NCBI GenBank assembly: GCA_029939445.1
Contig: JAOZSY010000062.1
Span: 3,963-12,763, forward strand
Length of the DNA stretch: 8,801 bases
DNA from: Bacteroidales bacterium
Lineage (GTDB): Bacteria; Bacteroidota; Bacteroidia; Bacteroidales; UBA1556
Reading direction: 5' to 3'
Under the pieces are notes generated by a model that had not been told where the DNA came from, searched no databases, and saw nothing but the letters and a program-made list of their open reading frames with translations. The translations under genes were made by a program, and so were the position numbers. Below are positions 6,012-8,801 of this stretch, piece by piece (position 1 is the stretch's first letter; each line of letters opens with the position of its first letter).

Positions 6012-6913
6012 TATATTTTATCTTTTGATTTTTCTGGAATTATCATATTCAAAGCTCCAGGATTTATTTTTATAATTAACTTATTGCCATCAGTCATAGC
6101 ATCGCCATCAAGGTGGTAGATATTACTTTCCTGTTTTATTTCAATCTTTTTAGCTCTAATAATTTCTACATATTTGGACCTGTCAACTGTGCCAAGCATT
6201 ACCCTTTGTGCAAATATTGGAGACTCTAACTTATTAAATTTGTTTACTATACATAAGTCTATTTTGCCATCAGTAATTGATGCTTTAGGTGATATATATG
6301 CATTATTGCCAAATTGTGAGCTATTGGCTATACTTAATAAAAAAGCATTCCTTTCAATCTCTTTTCCATCAATAATGATGCTATATGATTGAGCAGTATA
6401 TTTAGGAAGCTCTTTAATAATTATTTTTGCATAAGAGCTTATACCTCGCTTCGATAGTTTTTGAAATTTTTCAGCTACCATAGCATCAAAGCCAACTCCT
6501 GAAACATTTACAGAAATACGACCATTAATAGTTATTGTATCTACCTCTGTTGTATAAAGGTTGCTAATAACCTTTAATGCTTTTTCTGTACGCAAAGGAA
6601 TATGAATATGACGAGCAAAACCATTTCCAGAACCACTAGGGATAATTCCCATTGCTATTGATTTGCCTTTTATGCCATTAACAACCTCATTTACTGTGCC
6701 GTCACCACCCACTGCAATTACAGCATCATATCCTTCATCTGAAAATTGACTTGCAAATTGCGTAGCATCACCAGCCTTTGTTGTTAGAGTAATATTTATA
6801 TTAAAATCTTTATTAGAAAAGAAATTTTCAATCTTTGATTTTATATTACGTTTATTATTTGTGCCTGATATAGGGTTGATAATAAATGCTATACGTTTTT
6901 TTTTCTTAATCAT
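6011..6913 (-). CDS. Diacylglycerol kinase-like lipid kinase (YegS/DgkB family)
   Basis: This 300-residue cytoplasmic protein carries all the main signatures of the family. RIAFIINPISG (7-17) opens the nucleotide-binding domain, GGDGT is at 69-73, and PSGSGNGFAR at 92-101 is the second nucleotide/lipid loop. VSGVGFDAMVAEKF starts the C-terminal beta-sandwich domain. LDGDA (268-272) corresponds to the LDGE catalytic motif, with Asp in place of Glu. Family enzymes phosphorylate diacylglycerol or related lipids using ATP; the lipid cannot be told here. Length is normal. The start has no Shine-Dalgarno. Codons 3-6 contain a run of nine A residues encoding part of KKKK. The stop codon overlaps the SUI1-like start by one base, which marks a two-gene operon in which this is the first gene. 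Confidence 0.92.
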   Translation of the reverse strand: MIKKKKRIAFIINPISGTNNKRNIKSKIENFFSNKDFNINITLTTKAGDATQFASQFSDEGYDAVIAVGGDGTVNEVVNGIKGKSIAMGIIPSGSGNGFARHIHIPLRTEKALKVISNLYTTEVDTITINGRISVNVSGVGFDAMVAEKFQKLSKRGISSYAKIIIKELPKYTAQSYSIIIDGKEIERNAFLLSIANSSQFGNNAYISPKASITDGKIDLCIVNKFNKLESPIFAQRVMLGTVDRSKYVEIIRAKKIEIKQESNIYHLDGDAMTDGNKLIIKINPGALNMIIPEKSKDKI

Positions 6914-6934
6914 CTTCTTAGTATAAATATATTG

Positions 6935-6966
6935 CGAAATTATTAATTTTAAATGAGGTTTGCAAA
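6935..6966 (-). promoter_or_regulatory. Candidate promoter of the lipid kinase-SUI1 operon
   Basis: On the - strand TTTG (6966-6963) is followed after 20 bases by TAATTTCG (6942-6935), one base off the TAnnTTTG consensus and with normal Bacteroidota spacing. Transcription would start near 6928, giving a short leader of about 15 bases. The -33 box lies in a 10-bp palindrome, GTTTGCAAAC (6958-6967), which could bind a regulator. Confidence 0.4.
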
Positions 6967-7024
6967 CGGGTTTCTTTTAATAAATAATCACATTATTTTA
7001 CTTTTATGACCAAATAAATAACGT

Positions 7025-7032
7025 TACTTTTG
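7025..7032 (+). promoter_or_regulatory. Candidate -7 promoter box of the selenium fusion gene
   Basis: TACTTTTG, followed by C, matches the Bacteroidota -7 consensus TAnnTTTG. It lies 49 bases before the ATG, giving a leader of about 40 bases. No good TTTG -33 box is seen about 20 bases upstream; TTTTATG around 7002-7008 is the nearest. It is the best such box in the divergent intergenic region. Confidence 0.5.
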
Positions 7033-7081
7033 CCCCCAATTAATATAAAATGTAATTATTGAATAATACCAATTTAATACT

Positions 7082-8801
7082 ATGACTCAGATTTACCTAG
7101 ATTATAATGCTACAACTCCAATAATAGAGGAGGTTGCAGAAGCAATGAAGCCATATTTAGGTGTGCTTTTTGGTAACCCTTCGAGTAGCCATTCTTATGG
7201 TATAGAAACTAAATTGGCAGTAGAGAATGCTCGTGAGCAAATTTCTAATTTGATAAACTGTGCTCCTGAAAATATAGTATTTACAAGTGGCGGTAGCGAA
7301 GCAAATAACTATGCTATAAAAGGTTATGCTTTTGCAAATCAACATAAGGGAAACCATATTATTACTTCTGCTGTTGAGCACCCTGCGGTAATAGAGGTTT
7401 GTAGGTTTTTAGAAACCAAGGGGTTTGAAGTTACGTATTTGCCAGTGAATGCTGATGGAGTTGTAGAGGAAGAAAACCTAAAATTGGCAATAAAAAGCAG
7501 TACAATATTGGTAAGTATTATGCATGCTAATAATGAAGTAGGAGTGATACAGCCTATTGCTCAATTAGTAAAGATTGCCAAAGCTAATAATATTGCTTTC
7601 CATACTGATGCTGCACAATCTGTGGGCAAGATAGAGGTGGATGTGCAAACTATGGATGTGGACTTACTTACTATAGCTGCTCATAAGTTCTATGGTCCTA
7701 AAGGGATTGGCGCACTTTATATTGCTAATGGAATAAAGTTAGAGAAGCTAATTCATGGTGCTGATCATGAGCGAAACCTACGAGCAGGAACTGAGAATAT
7801 TCTTGAAATAGTAGGAATGGGAAAAGCCTCTGAAGTAGCAAAAAGAGATTTACAGAAAAATATAAATTCGAATACAGAATTAAGAAATTTCCTTGAGAGC
7901 AATTTGAGCGTTGCCTTTCCTAATATAAAAATTAATGGAATAGGAGTTGAACGTTTGCCAAATACATCGTCAATAAGTTTTCCTAAAGTAGAGGCAAATA
8001 CGCTAATTGCAAGTATGCAAGGAGTTGCTGCATCAGCAGGTGCTGCTTGCCATACCGATTCAATAGATGTGTCCACAGTGCTAGAAGCTATGGCTATACC
8101 TTTGGATTATGCAATGGGAACAATAAGATTTTCGGTAGGAAAATATACAACTAAAGAAGAGATAATAATAGCAATGAAAGAAGTAAAAAATAAAGTTAAA
8201 GAATTGACAAAAAATAAAGAAGTGATAATTGATGTGCCTACAATGATAGCACATGATGATGTGCGCTTGACTAATTTCACTTCAGGAGGAGGTTGTGCAT
8301 GTAAGTTGCGCCCACAGGATTTGGAAAAAGTATTACAAAAACTTGATAAACCTACTGATGCTAAGGTATTAGTTGGAAAAGAGTCGTCGGATGATGCTTG
8401 TGTTTATTCCTTGACTGATGATTTGGCTTTGGTGCAAACATTAGATTTTTTCACTCCAATAGTTGACGACCCATATTATTTTGGAGCCATAGCTGCAACC
8501 AATGCACTGAGCGATATTTATGCAATGGGAGCAAAACCTATTTTCGCATTAAATATAGTTGGTTTTCCACAGAATAGATTACCACTTACTATTCTTGAAG
8601 AAATACTGCGAGGAGCACAGGATAAGGCTAAAGAAGCTGGAATTAATATTCTTGGTGGGCACTCAATTGATGATAATGAGCCTAAGTATGGCATGGTGGT
8701 TAGCGGTGTAATTCATCCTGACAAGATTATGCAAAATATTGGAGCTCATAATGGTGATATGCTTATTTTAACAAAACCTATTGGTACAGGAATTATTTCT
8801 T
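7082..8801 (+). CDS. selD: Cysteine desulfurase/selenocysteine lyase fused to SelD (3' end outside window)
   Basis: The frame is open from the ATG at 7082 to the window edge (573 complete codons, no stop). Residues 1 to about 380 are a class V PLP aminotransferase fold of the NifS type: YLDYNATTP at the start, H100 in SAVEHPAV, D176 and Q179 in HTDAAQSVGK, the PLP lysine K202 in AAHKFYGPKG, RAGTEN, and the catalytic C323 in SAGAACH. After a short linker, residue 394 on is SelD. It opens VRLTNFTSGGGCACK with C405 and K408 matching E. coli C17 and K20, then DDA with D438 matching D51. Further on come DFFTPIVDDPYYFGAIAATN, LSDIYAMGAKP and GGHSID. The N-terminal half would take Se (or S) from (seleno)cysteine, and the C-terminal half makes selenophosphate from selenide and ATP. 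The SelD half is complete to about TKPIGTGIIS; the rest is beyond the edge. SelD uses Cys, not selenocysteine. It is divergent from the lipid kinase operon. Confidence 0.93.
   Translation, partial: MTQIYLDYNATTPIIEEVAEAMKPYLGVLFGNPSSSHSYGIETKLAVENAREQISNLINCAPENIVFTSGGSEANNYAIKGYAFANQHKGNHIITSAVEHPAVIEVCRFLETKGFEVTYLPVNADGVVEEENLKLAIKSSTILVSIMHANNEVGVIQPIAQLVKIAKANNIAFHTDAAQSVGKIEVDVQTMDVDLLTIAAHKFYGPKGIGALYIANGIKLEKLIHGADHERNLRAGTENILEIVGMGKASEVAKRDLQKNINSNTELRNFLESNLSVAFPNIKINGIGVERLPNTSSISFPKVEANTLIASMQGVAASAGAACHTDSIDVSTVLEAMAIPLDYAMGTIRFSVGKYTTKEEIIIAMKEVKNKVKELTKNKEVIIDVPTMIAHDDVRLTNFTSGGGCACKLRPQDLEKVLQKLDKPTDAKVLVGKESSDDACVYSLTDDLALVQTLDFFTPIVDDPYYFGAIAATNALSDIYAMGAKPIFALNIVGFPQNRLPLTILEEILRGAQDKAKEAGINILGGHSIDDNEPKYGMVVSGVIHPDKIMQNIGAHNGDMLILTKPIGTGIIS

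Noticed and set aside
6174..6392. Open frame of 72 codons on the + strand
   Set aside because: It is antisense inside the lipid kinase gene and shows no independent support.
7765..8076. Open frame of 103 codons on the - strand
   Set aside because: It lies wholly inside the NifS domain of the fusion gene, antisense to it, and its translation has no family features. It is a shadow of the real frame.
8215..8265. Possibility that the NifS and SelD halves are two adjacent genes
   Set aside because: The frame runs through the linker without a stop. The candidate internal ATG (in VPTMIAH) has no separate leader, so a fusion is the simpler reading. Internal re-initiation cannot be fully excluded.
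8294..8305. Possible selenocysteine codon at the SelD active site
   Set aside because: The active-site codon is TGT (Cys405); no in-frame TGA occurs in the fusion gene, so neither Sec insertion nor a SECIS element is needed.
1..8801. CRISPR arrays, insertion sequences, phage genes or att sites
   Set aside because: There are no spaced identical repeats, and no transposase, integrase or phage motifs in any frame. The tRNA-like end at 1-16 is not duplicated within the window.

Overview
The window reads as Bacteroidota (Cytophaga-Flavobacterium type) chromosomal DNA. The evidence is strong A+T richness, starts without Shine-Dalgarno sequences, promoter-like TAnnTTTG boxes, a secreted protein with a type IX secretion (T9SS) type A C-terminal sorting domain, and the C-terminal tail of a TonB-dependent receptor. 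Nothing looks like a phage, plasmid or complete insertion sequence, and there is no CRISPR array.

Layout. The left edge (1-48) holds what looks like the last bases of a tRNA on the + strand, followed by a strong bidirectional terminator. A leftward outer-membrane beta-barrel porin occupies 144-1232. A 611-bp gene-free stretch (1233-1843) follows. It holds a candidate porin promoter, a cluster of palindromes (about 1449-1507), a structured element with a perfect 16-bp inverted repeat flanked by short conserved-looking motifs (1635-1760), and candidate promoters for the rightward genes. Those genes are a UbiD-family prenyl-FMN-type decarboxylase (1844-3718) and, 26 bp later, a Cys-rich secreted T9SS cargo protein (3745-5241). 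The gap 5242-5693 contains a 7-bp-period ACTGnnn repeat with hairpins and a leftward 53-codon remnant of a TonB-dependent receptor. Two leftward genes come next: a diacylglycerol-kinase-like lipid kinase (6011-6913) and an SUI1/eIF1-like translation factor (5694-6011), joined by a 1-base TAATG overlap. A divergent intergenic region with promoter-like boxes on both strands separates them from the last gene, which starts at 7082 and runs off the right edge.

The most interesting gene is that last one. It is a single uninterrupted reading frame joining a NifS-class cysteine desulfurase/selenocysteine lyase domain to selenide, water dikinase (SelD). A selenium-releasing enzyme and the selenophosphate synthetase that uses its product are thus one polypeptide. 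Its catalytic loop (GAACH) resembles, from memory, that of selenocysteine lyases more than that of housekeeping IscS. The selenium-utilising genes that would use selenophosphate (selA/selB/selC or a selenouridine synthase) are not in the window and may lie beyond the right edge. The other genes are ordinary for the phylum and show no obvious functional link to selenium.
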